Below are positions 31,569 through 39,169 of a stretch of DNA of 64,000 nt, piece after piece (within the stretch, counting starts at the first letter, position 1; the number at the start of each line of letters is the position of its first letter). Both the position numbers and the translations under genes were made by a program. This stretch comes from Mycolicibacterium boenickei (lineage in GTDB: Bacteria; Actinomycetota; Actinomycetes; Mycobacteriales; Mycobacteriaceae), in assembly GCF_010731295.1 (NCBI RefSeq), contig NZ_AP022579.1:4402001-4466000 (forward strand), in the 5' to 3' direction. The notes beneath the pieces were generated by a model. That model saw only the letters and a program-made list of their open reading frames with translations. It was not told where the DNA came from and searched no databases.

Positions 31569-32161
31569 CGCAGCATTCCCCTCGCGAGTGTGCGGATGGT
31601 GGCGTCGAGCACGGCTTCGTAGCCGGGTTCGAAGCGGTCGCGATGCATGACCACCAAGCCGATGGTGCGCATGACCTGGAGCAGCACTGCGGGCTCGATG
31701 TCGTCGACGAGGGTGCCCTCGGTTTGGCCCGCCGTCAGATAGTCGAGCAGTGGCGCCACGAGGCGCGGTGTGACACGGGCGATCTGCTCGCTGCCAAGCC
31801 GGTCGGTTACGGCGTCGAGTTCGTCGGGTCGGGTTATCAACCGCCGGTACATCGGGTCGTCGGCGAGCGTATCGGTGACGGTCCGCAACACCGTGGCGAG
31901 GCGATCCTCGTTCACGGGCGTCACGAGGGTGGCAGTGATGCGAGCGGCCATCGCCGGCGCCCGTCTCATCATCACCTCGAGATAGAGCGACTCCTTCGAG
32001 TCGAAGAACGCATAGAAACTGCCTTTGGCGATGCCCACCGCGGCGACAAGTTCGTCCAGTGAGGTCTTCTTCAAGCCTTGCGCGGTGAACCGCTGCTCGC
32101 CGGCGTCCAGCAGTGCGTCGCCGATACGTTGTCTCTCGCTCTGTGTGAACGCTGTCGCCAT
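31565..32161 (-). CDS. TetR/AcrR-family regulator of the DUF6653 operon
   Basis: A 198-residue TetR protein. The helix-turn-helix is RIGDALLDAGEQRFTAQGLKKTSLDELVAAVGIAKGSFYAFFDSKESLYLEVMM, whose elements are recognisable as A-Q-G-LKKTSLDEL and AKGSFYAFF. The ligand domain has LDYLTAGQTEGTLVDDIEPAVL. ATG 32161 gives the normal start and lies directly beside the long dyad at 32162-32194. The gene is coupled to the DUF6653 gene by a four-base overlap. Autorepression plus control of DUF6653 is the simplest reading. Confidence 0.88.
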   Translation of the reverse strand: MATAFTQSERQRIGDALLDAGEQRFTAQGLKKTSLDELVAAVGIAKGSFYAFFDSKESLYLEVMMRRAPAMAARITATLVTPVNEDRLATVLRTVTDTLADDPMYRRLITRPDELDAVTDRLGSEQIARVTPRLVAPLLDYLTAGQTEGTLVDDIEPAVLLQVMRTIGLVVMHRDRFEPGYEAVLDATIRTLARGMLR

Positions 32162-32194
32162 GGCTATGACTCTTTCTAGAATTTGGTCATAGCC
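32162..32194. promoter_or_regulatory. TetR operator, long dyad
   Basis: GGCTATGAC - 15 bases - GTCATAGCC is a perfect inverted repeat with 9-bp arms, and its centre is itself palindromic (TTCTAGAA, 32174-32181). It begins one base before the TetR start codon, so bound repressor would block initiation. The adjacent TetR is the obvious ligand; that is an inference. Confidence 0.8.
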
Positions 32195-32245
32195 TACGCC
32201 TGCTCGGGCCACGCCGCATCGAACGGCCCGTAGTAGGCGGTGGGG

Positions 32246-32587
32246 CTAGATGGCGCCAGGTGTCCCGGGCGGGCTCATCGACCCGTCCACGTTGGGCACC
32301 ATCGCGGGGGCCGGAATTCCGCCCTCGGCCGCGTTGTCCCCGGGGATCCCGTCGTCGGGCACTTGGTCGTACATGCCGCCGAAGCAGGCCGGGTTCCACC
32401 CCTCCGTCGCGCATGCCGGATCATCCGGGCTCATGGGATCGAAGGCCACGGGCACCCGGGGCGCGGCTGAAGCAATGGGCGCCACGCCCGCCGGGATCAC
32501 CACGGCCAGGACGGCTGCTCCACCGACTGCCGCCACGGCCGCTCGCCTCAGCGCGTTTCGTACCTCAGAATCCACCAACCAACTCAT
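32246..32587 (-). CDS. Small secreted acidic protein
   Basis: A 113-residue exported protein. ATG 32587 is chosen because GAAGGAG lies six bases upstream. The signal peptide (VRNALRRAAVAAVGGAAVLAVVIPAGVAPIASA is its basic-hydrophobic run, cut after ASA near residue 42) precedes a mature chain with DPACATEGWNPACFGGMYDQ, two cysteines that could form a disulphide, and an acidic Pro/Gly-rich tail. The family is not recognised; such small secreted proteins are common in mycobacteria. It lies between the TetR operon and a terminator on the same strand. Confidence 0.65.
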   Translation of the reverse strand: MSWLVDSEVRNALRRAAVAAVGGAAVLAVVIPAGVAPIASAAPRVPVAFDPMSPDDPACATEGWNPACFGGMYDQVPDDGIPGDNAAEGGIPAPAMVPNVDGSMSPPGTPGAI

Positions 32588-32752
32588 CTGCCGCTCCTTC
32601 ATCCGGACTTCAACCGACACGGCTCGAGGTTTGCCTTCGCCGCACCGATTGTGCTCATACTCGCAGTTCCAGACGTGCTACGCGTGAAAATCGGAAGTTC
32701 GCTGACCGAACCTCCACCGCCGCTTGGAGTTTGACGGCCATGTCAAAAATGA

Positions 32753-32790
32753 GGTGGGCCGGCGCCCTCCGTAGGGGACGCCGACCCACC
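32753..32790 (-). terminator. Hairpin terminator after the MBL-fold gene
   Basis: GGTGGG-C-CGGCG ... CGCCG-A-CCCACC forms an 11-bp stem with one mismatch immediately downstream of the metallo-hydrolase stop on the minus strand. It probably terminates that gene before the secreted-protein gene. Confidence 0.6.
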
Positions 32791-32801
32791 GCCGGCAACG
32801 A

Positions 32802-33713
32802 TCAGTAATCCCAGGCGGCCGGCACACACCGGAAAGCGTCGCCGACGGACGCCACGTGGCAGACCGAAGGGAACGGCAGGTGGGTAGCCACCAGAGATTC
32901 TCCAGTTGCCGCCAGCTCGCGCAGCAGACGGACGCGAACCCGTGCAGCCTCCTCAGGATCGTGCTCGAATCCGTTCTGCCACTCGGGATTATCGAATCCG
33001 GGCGCGAACACTGCGTCACCGGCGAAGGTGAGCTTGTCTCCCCGGGACTCGAGACGGACGACGCTGTGACCGGGGGTGTGGCCACCGGTGCGCGAGATGA
33101 GCACACCCGGTGCCACTTCGTACTCGCTCTCGAATGTCCGCAGCTGGCCACGATATTCGTCGAGGAACTGCGTGGCCACCCTGCGCAGTACGTCGGGAAT
33201 CGGCTGGGGCATGACGGTGCGGGAGAAATCGGGCGACTCCCAGAACTCGGCCTCCGCGGTTGCGGCGTGGATCTGCAGGTCCGGACGCAGCCGTTCCTTC
33301 AGCCCGTCGGTGATCAGCCCGCCGACGTGGTCCATGTGCATGTGGGTGAGTACCACGTCGGTTACCGAGTCGAGATTGACACCGGCCGCCTCCAACCGCT
33401 GGACCGTATTGCCGGCGCGCGGGAAGTCCGGGAATTCGAGCCCCAGGCCGGCATCGACGAGGATGGTCCGATCGCCGCTGCGCACCACCACCACGTTGAG
33501 TGGCCAATCGATCACGTCGGGCGGCAGGAAGTTGTCGCCCAGCCAGCCCGCCAGCTCGGCCGGCTCCGCGTTGGTGGCCAGCGTCGAGGCCGTAATCGGC
33601 AGCACTCCATCGCTGATCACCAGGACCTCGATGTCGCCGACTTGCACCGCATAGCGTGACGGCACCAACTCGCCGACCGGACTTCCGAGGCGTGAAATAT
33701 TGTCCAAGCTCAT
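32802..33713 (-). CDS. MBL-fold metallo-hydrolase (lactonase-like)
   Basis: A 303-residue metallo-beta-lactamase-fold protein. The metal motif THMHMDHVGG is at residues 123-132 (H124, H126, D128, H129), and GGHTPGHSVV gives the next histidine; a DAVFAPGF segment carries the bridging aspartate and HLPFP near the C-terminus another histidine. The overall order fits quorum-quenching lactonase-like or general hydrolases of this superfamily. No signal peptide is seen. The substrate is unknown. It is divergent from the VOC gene 147 bases away. Confidence 0.85.
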   Translation of the reverse strand: MSLDNISRLGSPVGELVPSRYAVQVGDIEVLVISDGVLPITASTLATNAEPAELAGWLGDNFLPPDVIDWPLNVVVVRSGDRTILVDAGLGLEFPDFPRAGNTVQRLEAAGVNLDSVTDVVLTHMHMDHVGGLITDGLKERLRPDLQIHAATAEAEFWESPDFSRTVMPQPIPDVLRRVATQFLDEYRGQLRTFESEYEVAPGVLISRTGGHTPGHSVVRLESRGDKLTFAGDAVFAPGFDNPEWQNGFEHDPEEAARVRVRLLRELAATGESLVATHLPFPSVCHVASVGDAFRCVPAAWDY

Positions 33714-33860
33714 GCGTTCTCCTCCTGAGGGCTGTACCGGAAGACATGGTGAAATGACCTGTCTCTCCCGGGGAACGCCGCCCAGCGGCGAGATTCATCC
33801 GGCGGTCGAACTGACCCGCATCGGGTAACCACGCGAGATCCGAGCCGATACGGTTGACCG

Positions 33861-34295
33861 ATGGCGTCGGTCAGGCAGTTCCAGGTCACGTTCGACTGTG
33901 CAGAACCGGAACGCGTCGCGCGCTTCTGGTGCGCGGTGTTGGGCTACGTTGTACCGCCGCCACCGCCGGGGTTCGATGCGTGGGCGGATTTCGATCGAAC
34001 GCTGCCTCCGGAGCTGCAGGGTTCGATGTTCGCCTGCGAGGATCCGTCCGGCGTCGGCCCGAGACTGTTCTTCCAACGCGTTCCGGAGGGCAAGGTGGCC
34101 AAGAACCGCGTGCACCTCGATGTGCGGGTGGGCGCCGGACTGGTCGGTCAGGAGCGGCTGGAGACGCTAGAGGCCGAGTGTGCACGGCTGGTCGCGTTGG
34201 GCGCTGATCGCGTCCGGTTGCTGGCCGCCGATGACATCAACGAGTCGTGCATCGTGATGCAGGACGTCGAAGGTAACGAGTTCTGCCTCGACTGA
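33861..34295 (+). CDS. VOC-family (glyoxalase-like) protein
   Basis: A 144-residue glyoxalase/bleomycin-resistance-fold protein. FQVTFDCAEPERVARFWCAVLGY opens the first beta-alpha-beta module, PRLFFQRVPEGKVAKNRVHLDVRV the second (histidine in NRVHLDV), and MQDVEGNEFCLD gives the C-terminal metal-ligand glutamate. This actinobacterial subgroup is of unknown function. The ATG is 33861. It is flanked by a convergent NTF2-like gene 21 bases downstream. Confidence 0.85.
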   Translation: MASVRQFQVTFDCAEPERVARFWCAVLGYVVPPPPPGFDAWADFDRTLPPELQGSMFACEDPSGVGPRLFFQRVPEGKVAKNRVHLDVRVGAGLVGQERLETLEAECARLVALGADRVRLLAADDINESCIVMQDVEGNEFCLD

Positions 34296-34316
34296 CTCGA
34301 CTGAACGGAAACAAGC

Positions 34317-34748
34317 TCATCGCGGAGCCGACATCGGCGGAAGGGCGTCGACGACGGGGGTGTTCTGCGCTGCCGCAACCCACCATTTCTCGGCGCGCCG
34401 AACCAGCACATACATCGCCATCTCGCTGAAGCCGCCGGACAGCGCGCTACGGCGAATCTGGGCAACCATCACTCCCGGTGCCGGTGAGACCGCCTGCGCG
34501 AGTTCGAACCGCGAGGCCGGCACGACCGGGGGACCGCTCATCATCTGCCGGTGGATCGGATTGAGATGTGAATACCCGTTGAGCACCATGCCTTTTGGAG
34601 TACCCCACAGGATGTCGGCTGCGAACATGCCGTCGTACACGTCAGCGTCTCCCGCGTCGCCGCCGCGTTGAAGGTGATCGATCAGATCGCGCACCGCCTG
34701 ATCGCCGTCGACGGTCGGAGTGTCGAGAACTGGGCGTCGAGTCGTCAT
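34317..34748 (-). CDS. SnoaL/NTF2-like protein
   Basis: A 143-residue cone-shaped NTF2-like protein: AVRDLIDHLQRGGDAGDADVYDGMFAADILWGTPKGMVLNGY gives the first helices and strand with the ILWGTP element of the SgcJ/EcaC type, followed by IRRSALSGGFSEMAMYVLVRRAEKWWVAAAQNTPV (split by a turn). These proteins bind or isomerise small ligands; nothing here shows which. ATG 34748. It may be cotranscribed with the DinB-like gene, whose start lies 34 bases away on the same strand upstream. Confidence 0.75.
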   Translation of the reverse strand: MTTRRPVLDTPTVDGDQAVRDLIDHLQRGGDAGDADVYDGMFAADILWGTPKGMVLNGYSHLNPIHRQMMSGPPVVPASRFELAQAVSPAPGVMVAQIRRSALSGGFSEMAMYVLVRRAEKWWVAAAQNTPVVDALPPMSAPR

Positions 34749-34781
34749 CGCTCAACCGTAGGAGCCCAAGTGCACTTGAGG

Positions 34782-35288
34782 TCAAGATGTTTCACCGGTG
34801 CGGCCGGAAGGTCGATCGATCTGCTCCCGGAGGATGTCGCCGTGGCCGGCGTGCCTGGCGAATTCCTCGATCATGGCGAGCAGCGTCCATCGCATGCTGA
34901 CCGTACCTTCGCGGGGATTGTCCTTGGTGTCCTCGAGGTCGAATCGGGAGGCGATCTCGCGCGATCGCTGACTGGCGCGCTCGAACTCGGCGATGATGTC
35001 GGCCAGAGACTCGTCGTCGGCGACGACGAAGGTGCCCTCGTCGCGCTCCGAATAGCCGTCGCATTCGGTCGCGTCGAGTCCGGCCCAGAATCGTTGGAAC
35101 CAGATCCGTTCCGCGGCGGCGGCATGCTTGATCAACGAGATCGGTGTCGTCAACGACGTCACGAGCCGCCGCCGGGCGTCCGATTCGGACAGGCCGCGTG
35201 CGGTTTCGATGAGTGCTTCGCGATTACGATCGAGCATGTTCTCGATGATCGATCGCTCTTCTCCATCGGTAATTCTCCTGGTAACCAA
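34782..35288 (-). CDS. DinB-family (DUF664) protein
   Basis: A 168-residue four-helix DinB-like protein. Three histidines of the metal site appear in LIKHAAAAERIWFQRF and in EEFARHAGHGDILREQIDR (H..H near the C-terminus). The family includes mycothiol- and bacillithiol-dependent transferases; DUF664 members are mostly uncharacterised. The start ATG 35288 has AGGAGAATT upstream. The next gene on the strand (hydrolase) is 118 bases away. Confidence 0.82.
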   Translation of the reverse strand: MVTRRITDGEERSIIENMLDRNREALIETARGLSESDARRRLVTSLTTPISLIKHAAAAERIWFQRFWAGLDATECDGYSERDEGTFVVADDESLADIIAEFERASQRSREIASRFDLEDTKDNPREGTVSMRWTLLAMIEEFARHAGHGDILREQIDRPSGRTGETS

Positions 35289-35405
35289 GTGATTTCACTC
35301 CATTCGGTAGCGGGATGTGGGCTGGTTCGTCCTGCGTCGGCCGGCATGTGAATGGTGAGCGGTACCGGCGGCCTGGCACGGATCGGCCGCCGATACCCAC
35401 GCCCG

Positions 35406-36167
35406 TCACTGCGTGAAAGTGCTGCCCGCCGGTCCGAGGTGTCGGGGGAAGAACCGCGTGTCGATCCGGCCATCCGCAGGCACCTGCTGATGCCCGCCTG
35501 GGAAGGCGTGCATCACCTTGTCCAGCGAGCCGAACGCGTCGAACAGCTCGAGACCGAATTCGCGGGGGATTTCCTTGTCGCCCAACGGGAGCAGGTACTC
35601 GATCGGGATGGTCACCCGCTCTGCAGCGTCGAGTAGAGCGGCGTGCGCCGACACCCAACCGAAGACCGCAGCGGTAATCCGAGGTTCGACCGCCGCCAGC
35701 TGGATCCCGACGGCACCGGACAGAGATGCCCCGGAGTAGCCGATCGGTGCGTGCGCACCGAATTCGGGCAGGGCTTGCAGGGCGTCGATGGCCCGCTGCC
35801 ATTCCGGGATTGCGCGCTCGGCCACCGATTGACAGTAATCGGCGAGGAGCGGAGCGAACGCTGGACTGCCTTGTTCTCGCGCCCGGCGGAAGGCGGCGAT
35901 GCGGCGCTGGTCCTGCGAGCTTCGCGGCCGCTCACCGTGTCCGGGCAAGTCGATTGACACGACATGGAAGCCGTCAGATGTCACGGCGGAATGAGCGCGG
36001 GCCACGTGCCGTGGGGCCTTCTTGTCCAAACCCCCGGGGTGGCCGGCCAGGATCAGGGGAGCGCCCGGCGAACCGGAGTCCGGTGACCACAGCACACCGG
36101 TGACGCCGTCCAAGGTGAAGGTGCGTTCGATGACACCGTTCGAGGTTGTCTGCGAGGTGAAATGCAT
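35406..36167 (-). CDS. Dienelactone-hydrolase-like alpha/beta hydrolase
   Basis: A 253-residue alpha/beta hydrolase. The nucleophile elbow is IGYSGASLSGAVG, an early LILAGHPGGLDK holds the oxyanion region, and the C-terminal FPGGHQQVP supplies the likely catalytic histidine; DAFGSLDKVMHAF precedes it with a candidate acid. Substrate unknown. ATG 36167 has GAAAGG upstream. A very short open frame with an excellent ribosome site lies 61-108 bases upstream (36228-36275) and may be a leader. Confidence 0.8.
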   Translation of the reverse strand: MHFTSQTTSNGVIERTFTLDGVTGVLWSPDSGSPGAPLILAGHPGGLDKKAPRHVARAHSAVTSDGFHVVSIDLPGHGERPRSSQDQRRIAAFRRAREQGSPAFAPLLADYCQSVAERAIPEWQRAIDALQALPEFGAHAPIGYSGASLSGAVGIQLAAVEPRITAAVFGWVSAHAALLDAAERVTIPIEYLLPLGDKEIPREFGLELFDAFGSLDKVMHAFPGGHQQVPADGRIDTRFFPRHLGPAGSTFTQ

Positions 36168-36227
36168 GGTGTTGCCTTTCGGGATTGCCGTTGTTCAGGC
36201 GCTCCCGGCGACACCTTCGTCGACCCC

Positions 36228-36275
36228 TCAACCGTGAACACGAGTGGGGAGCACCCACATGGTTGCTGCGTACAT
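36228..36275 (-). CDS. Putative 15-residue leader peptide
   Basis: On the minus strand, ATG 36275 opens a 15-codon frame (MYAATMWVLPTRVHG, then TGA) preceded by a near-perfect ribosome site, GAGGAGGTGAG, five bases upstream. It lies in the 5' region of the hydrolase gene starting at 36167. A strong initiation site in front of so short a frame suggests a regulatory leader or attenuator; I see no codon run that names the signal, and no clear terminator hairpin. It could also be chance. Confidence 0.4.
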   Translation of the reverse strand: MYAATMWVLPTRVHG

Positions 36276-36436
36276 GGGTCTCACCTCCTCGCGTGATCTC
36301 ACGGTTCCCGGGCACGGTATCAACGCGAACGCGGGCCCGTCCAATGGTTTTCCTCGTCACCCGGCCGGTCCTGAACGGGCGCTCAGAGTGTGTGCGTTCT
36401 GGTCGTGCGGAAGTCACGGTGAGTCAGGATGGTGTG

Positions 36437-36982
36437 ATGCAACCCCTTCGGTATTCCATCAACGTCACGTTGGACGGCTGCTGTGACCATCGCGCAGTCA
36501 TCCCGGACGAAGCCTTGCATCGTCACTCGACCGAGATCATCGCCCGGGCCGACACGCTTCTGTTCGGTCGGGTGACCTACAAGATGATGGAAGAAGCATG
36601 GCGGTCGCCGACGCCTGGGGAGATGCCCGAGTGGACGGAACCCTTCGCTCGCACCATCGACGCCGCGAAGAAGTACGTCGTATCGAGCACTCTGGACCGA
36701 GTGGATTGGAACGCCGAACTCGTCCGCGGTGATCTGGGAAAAGCAGTGCGAGAGATCAAGAGTCAACCGGGTAGGGGAGTGTACGTCGGTGGCGTGCAGC
36801 TTCCGATGGCGTTGGCGGAGCTGGGATTGATCGATGAGTACGAGTTCGTCGTACATCCCAGGCTGGTCGGGCACGGGCCGACGTTGTTCGCAGGGCTGTC
36901 CAAGTATGTCGACTTGACGCTCGTCGACCGCGTGGAGTTCGGCGCCGGCGTGATGGCGCTGAGGTACGTGCCGAAAAGGTAG
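36437..36982 (+). CDS. RibD-C/dihydrofolate-reductase-family protein
   Basis: A 181-residue protein of the RibD C-terminal/DHFR-like fold. LRYSINVTLDG opens the first strand, ADTLLFGRVTYKMMEEAW is the helix and loop that bind NADPH in the family, KKYVVSSTLD and GVYVGGVQLPMALAELGLIDEYEFVVHPRLVGHGPTLF follow in order. Bacterial relatives are often annotated as dihydrofolate reductase family without proof. Start ATG 36437. It is convergent with the SRPBCC gene, ten bases away. Confidence 0.85.
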   Translation: MQPLRYSINVTLDGCCDHRAVIPDEALHRHSTEIIARADTLLFGRVTYKMMEEAWRSPTPGEMPEWTEPFARTIDAAKKYVVSSTLDRVDWNAELVRGDLGKAVREIKSQPGRGVYVGGVQLPMALAELGLIDEYEFVVHPRLVGHGPTLFAGLSKYVDLTLVDRVEFGAGVMALRYVPKR

Positions 36983-36992
36983 AGCGGAGCCG

Positions 36993-37463
36993 TCAGCGCG
37001 CACTTTCCGTGAACCGCGCGAGTTGCTCGGCGACAGTGCCCCACCCCTCGGCGAAGCCCAGCTCGAGGTGGCGGTTCCTGGCAGTCGGGTCACCGTGCCG
37101 CGCGACGATGCGGTAGTCGGTCCCCTCGGCGTGATCGAGCATGGTGACTTCGGCTGTCATGGCGATCGGAGCGGGGTTCGCGGGACGCCACCCACTGTCG
37201 ACGGCATTGGTGAACACCAACCGCTCGAACTCGTCGACCACCAGGAAACACGCATCCAGGTGCGGCACGAATTCTCTTCCGTCATCGCTCATCTGCGTCA
37301 CGAACGCGCCTCCCGGGCGGACTTCCAACCGCTCGACGCGGCACGACGTCGGCGCCGGGATCCACCACTGGGCCAGGCTGGCCGGGTCAGTCCAGGCTTC
37401 CCACACGGCTTTGCGGGGCGCGCGAATGATCCTCTCGATGCTGAGGTCGAGATCAGGGTTCAT
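36993..37463 (-). CDS. SRPBCC (AHSA1-like) protein
   Basis: A 156-residue START/SRPBCC-fold protein: DLDLSIERIIRAPRKAVWEAWTDPASLAQWWIP is the typical AHSA1 N-terminus, then VERLEVRPGGAFVTQM and GFAEGWGTVAEQLARF at the end. It binds or modifies a hydrophobic ligand. The ATG at 37463 overlaps the stop of the ArsR gene by four bases (ATGA), a configuration repeatedly seen in mycobacteria, where ArsR and SRPBCC proteins are coupled. Ligand unknown. Confidence 0.87.
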   Translation of the reverse strand: MNPDLDLSIERIIRAPRKAVWEAWTDPASLAQWWIPAPTSCRVERLEVRPGGAFVTQMSDDGREFVPHLDACFLVVDEFERLVFTNAVDSGWRPANPAPIAMTAEVTMLDHAEGTDYRIVARHGDPTARNRHLELGFAEGWGTVAEQLARFTESAR

Positions 37464-37804
37464 GTCGGGTCCTTGTCCTTGTTGGTTTTGGTGACGAATT
37501 GCTCCAGTCGGTCGGTCCGTTCCTCCCAGACCCGCCGCTGCTGCATCAGCCAGTCTTCGACGACCGTGAGCCGTTCCCGGTTGAGCTCGCAGGTGCGCAC
37601 GCGGCCGGCCTTCGCCGTGCGGATCAGGCCGGTCGACTCGAGCATCCGCACGTGCTTCATGAACGAGGGGAGTGTCATCGTGGCCACCCGGGCCAGATCG
37701 CCGACACTGGCCGGTCCGAGTCCGAGCTGATGGATGACAGCGCGTCTGGTCGGGTCCGCAAGGGCCAGGAAAACCTCGTCGAGTTCGGCCGAACACTGTG
37801 CCAT
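37460..37804 (-). CDS. ArsR-family transcriptional regulator
   Basis: A 114-residue winged-helix protein: LDEVFLALADPTRRAVIHQLG, then PASVGDLARVATMTLPSFMKHVRMLESTGLI (recognition helix TLPSFMKHVRML) and the wing RTAKAGRVRTCEL. No cysteine metal site is present, so the signal is probably organic. It is translationally coupled to the SRPBCC gene. Directly upstream is the strongest palindrome in this part of the window, AATACTTAGC-N6-GCTAAGTATT, a likely autoregulatory site. ATG 37804. Confidence 0.88.
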   Translation of the reverse strand: MAQCSAELDEVFLALADPTRRAVIHQLGLGPASVGDLARVATMTLPSFMKHVRMLESTGLIRTAKAGRVRTCELNRERLTVVEDWLMQQRRVWEERTDRLEQFVTKTNKDKDPT

Positions 37805-37810
37805 GGGGGT

Positions 37811-37852
37811 AAGTATTCATCACCAAAATACTTAGCGCAAGAGCTAAGTATT
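37811..37852. promoter_or_regulatory. ArsR-SRPBCC operator
   Basis: AATACTTAGC - GCAAGA - GCTAAGTATT (37827-37852) is a perfect 10-bp inverted repeat, and a further AAGTATT lies at 37811-37817. Three copies of the same AAGTATT/AATACTT heptamer thus precede the ArsR start. The AT-rich sites in GC-rich DNA are typical of ArsR-family operators. Confidence 0.75.
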
Positions 37853-37935
37853 ACGTGGCGGCGTGTGCCCGCAGTTTCCGTGCTCCTTGGCTGCATGGGG
37901 GCCCATCCCGCCGTAGGAGAGAGCTACTGGTAAGC

Positions 37936-37959
37936 CTTACTGGTGGTGTTTACAGTAAG
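37936..37959. promoter_or_regulatory. Inverted repeat upstream of the DapB-like gene
   Basis: CTTACTG - 10 bases - CAGTAAG is a perfect 7-bp inverted repeat 52-75 bases before the dehydrogenase start; TACTGG is also repeated nearby (37925 and 37938). The TetR gene downstream of the dehydrogenase is the likeliest binder. Confidence 0.55.
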
Positions 37960-38010
37960 TTGCGAACCGTCCGATTGGCAATCGCTCCTTGCGCCCGGGA
38001 GGCAAGACCT

Positions 38011-39111
38011 GTGACTACATCTCCTGACGTCGTGAAGCGTCGCGTCGTTCACGTCGGCACCGGCATGACGGGCAGCGTTGCGTTGCGCGCCATCATCGAC
38101 GACCCCGCACTCGAGCTGACCGGGCTCAAGGTGTCCTCGCCGGCGAAGGTGGGCATGGATGCCGGCGCGTTGTGCGGTCGTCCCGACATCGGCGTCGCAG
38201 CCACCGACGACCTGGGGGTGGTCCTCGACGCCAAGCCCGACTGCATCGCCTACTGCGCGACCGCCGTCCGACGAGAAGACGAGGTGATCGCAGACATCGT
38301 CGGCTACCTGGATGCCGGCATCAACGTCGTCACCATCTCCGCCATCCCCATGGTGTATCCGAATGCGGCACCGGCCAATTGGCGCGAACCGATAGAAGAC
38401 GCCGCGCGTCGAGGTAACTCAACCTTCTACGCCACCGGGTGCGAACCTGGCTTCGTGAGCCTCAACCTGCCCACCGCCCTGCTGGCCGGCGCCGGGGTGA
38501 TCGAGAGCTACCGCATGGACGAGTACGCCCTCGACCTCGACTTGTCCTACCCGATCTGGGAGGTGCTGCATGAGTCGATGGGTTTCGGAAAGCCCGACGG
38601 CCACGTCCCCATTCGCATCGCTGTCGGCAAGGTGAACAACGACTGGGAACCTGTCGTGCGCTACATCGCCGACACGCTCGGCGTGGACGTCCAACGAGTG
38701 GCACTGGACTGGGAGACGATCCTGGCTCCGCGCGACCTGGACACCGCGCTCGGGGTGATACCGAAGGACACCATCTGCGGCCACCGCTGGCAACTCGCCG
38801 CGATGCACGACGGGCGTCCCGTCGTATCGGTTCAGTACTTCGCCGCGGTGACCTCGACGCCGTGGCCCGACTCTTGGCCGCGCCCAGCGCAACCCGGTAA
38901 GGGAGGCATGGTGTTTCGCATCGAAGGAAATCCGAACATGACTCTCGATCTGCATCTGGACCCAGCACCAGGCGACTCCACCAACCCTGGCGTCGCCGCG
39001 ACGGCAATGGCGGCCGTGAACGCCATCCCCGCGGTCATCGACGCCGCGCCCGGACTGCTGGGCGCGCCACTGGCCGGCCCGTCGATCGTGACCCGTCAGA
39101 TCCGGCGCTGA
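38011..39111 (+). CDS. DapB-like NAD(P)-dependent dehydrogenase
   Basis: A 366-residue protein with a Rossmann N-terminus, RRVVHVGTGMTGSVALRAIIDD, followed by DAGINVVTISAIPMVYP and a C-terminal domain with FYATGCEPGFVSLNLPTALLAGAG. The pattern matches the dihydrodipicolinate-reductase-like family of actinobacteria, close to 2,4-diaminopentanoate dehydrogenases, which act on amines or imines rather than on lysine precursors. I choose GTG 38011 because GGGAGG lies eight bases upstream; an ATG at 37855 would swallow the ArsR promoter. It is followed by a TetR gene 58 bases away and preceded by a CTTACTG/CAGTAAG dyad. Confidence 0.85.
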   Translation: MTTSPDVVKRRVVHVGTGMTGSVALRAIIDDPALELTGLKVSSPAKVGMDAGALCGRPDIGVAATDDLGVVLDAKPDCIAYCATAVRREDEVIADIVGYLDAGINVVTISAIPMVYPNAAPANWREPIEDAARRGNSTFYATGCEPGFVSLNLPTALLAGAGVIESYRMDEYALDLDLSYPIWEVLHESMGFGKPDGHVPIRIAVGKVNNDWEPVVRYIADTLGVDVQRVALDWETILAPRDLDTALGVIPKDTICGHRWQLAAMHDGRPVVSVQYFAAVTSTPWPDSWPRPAQPGKGGMVFRIEGNPNMTLDLHLDPAPGDSTNPGVAATAMAAVNAIPAVIDAAPGLLGAPLAGPSIVTRQIRR

Positions 39112-39169
39112 CACGTCCAAGCCGCCGATCATGACACGATGAATGTCAGCGCCGGGTGAGGGGTGAGAG

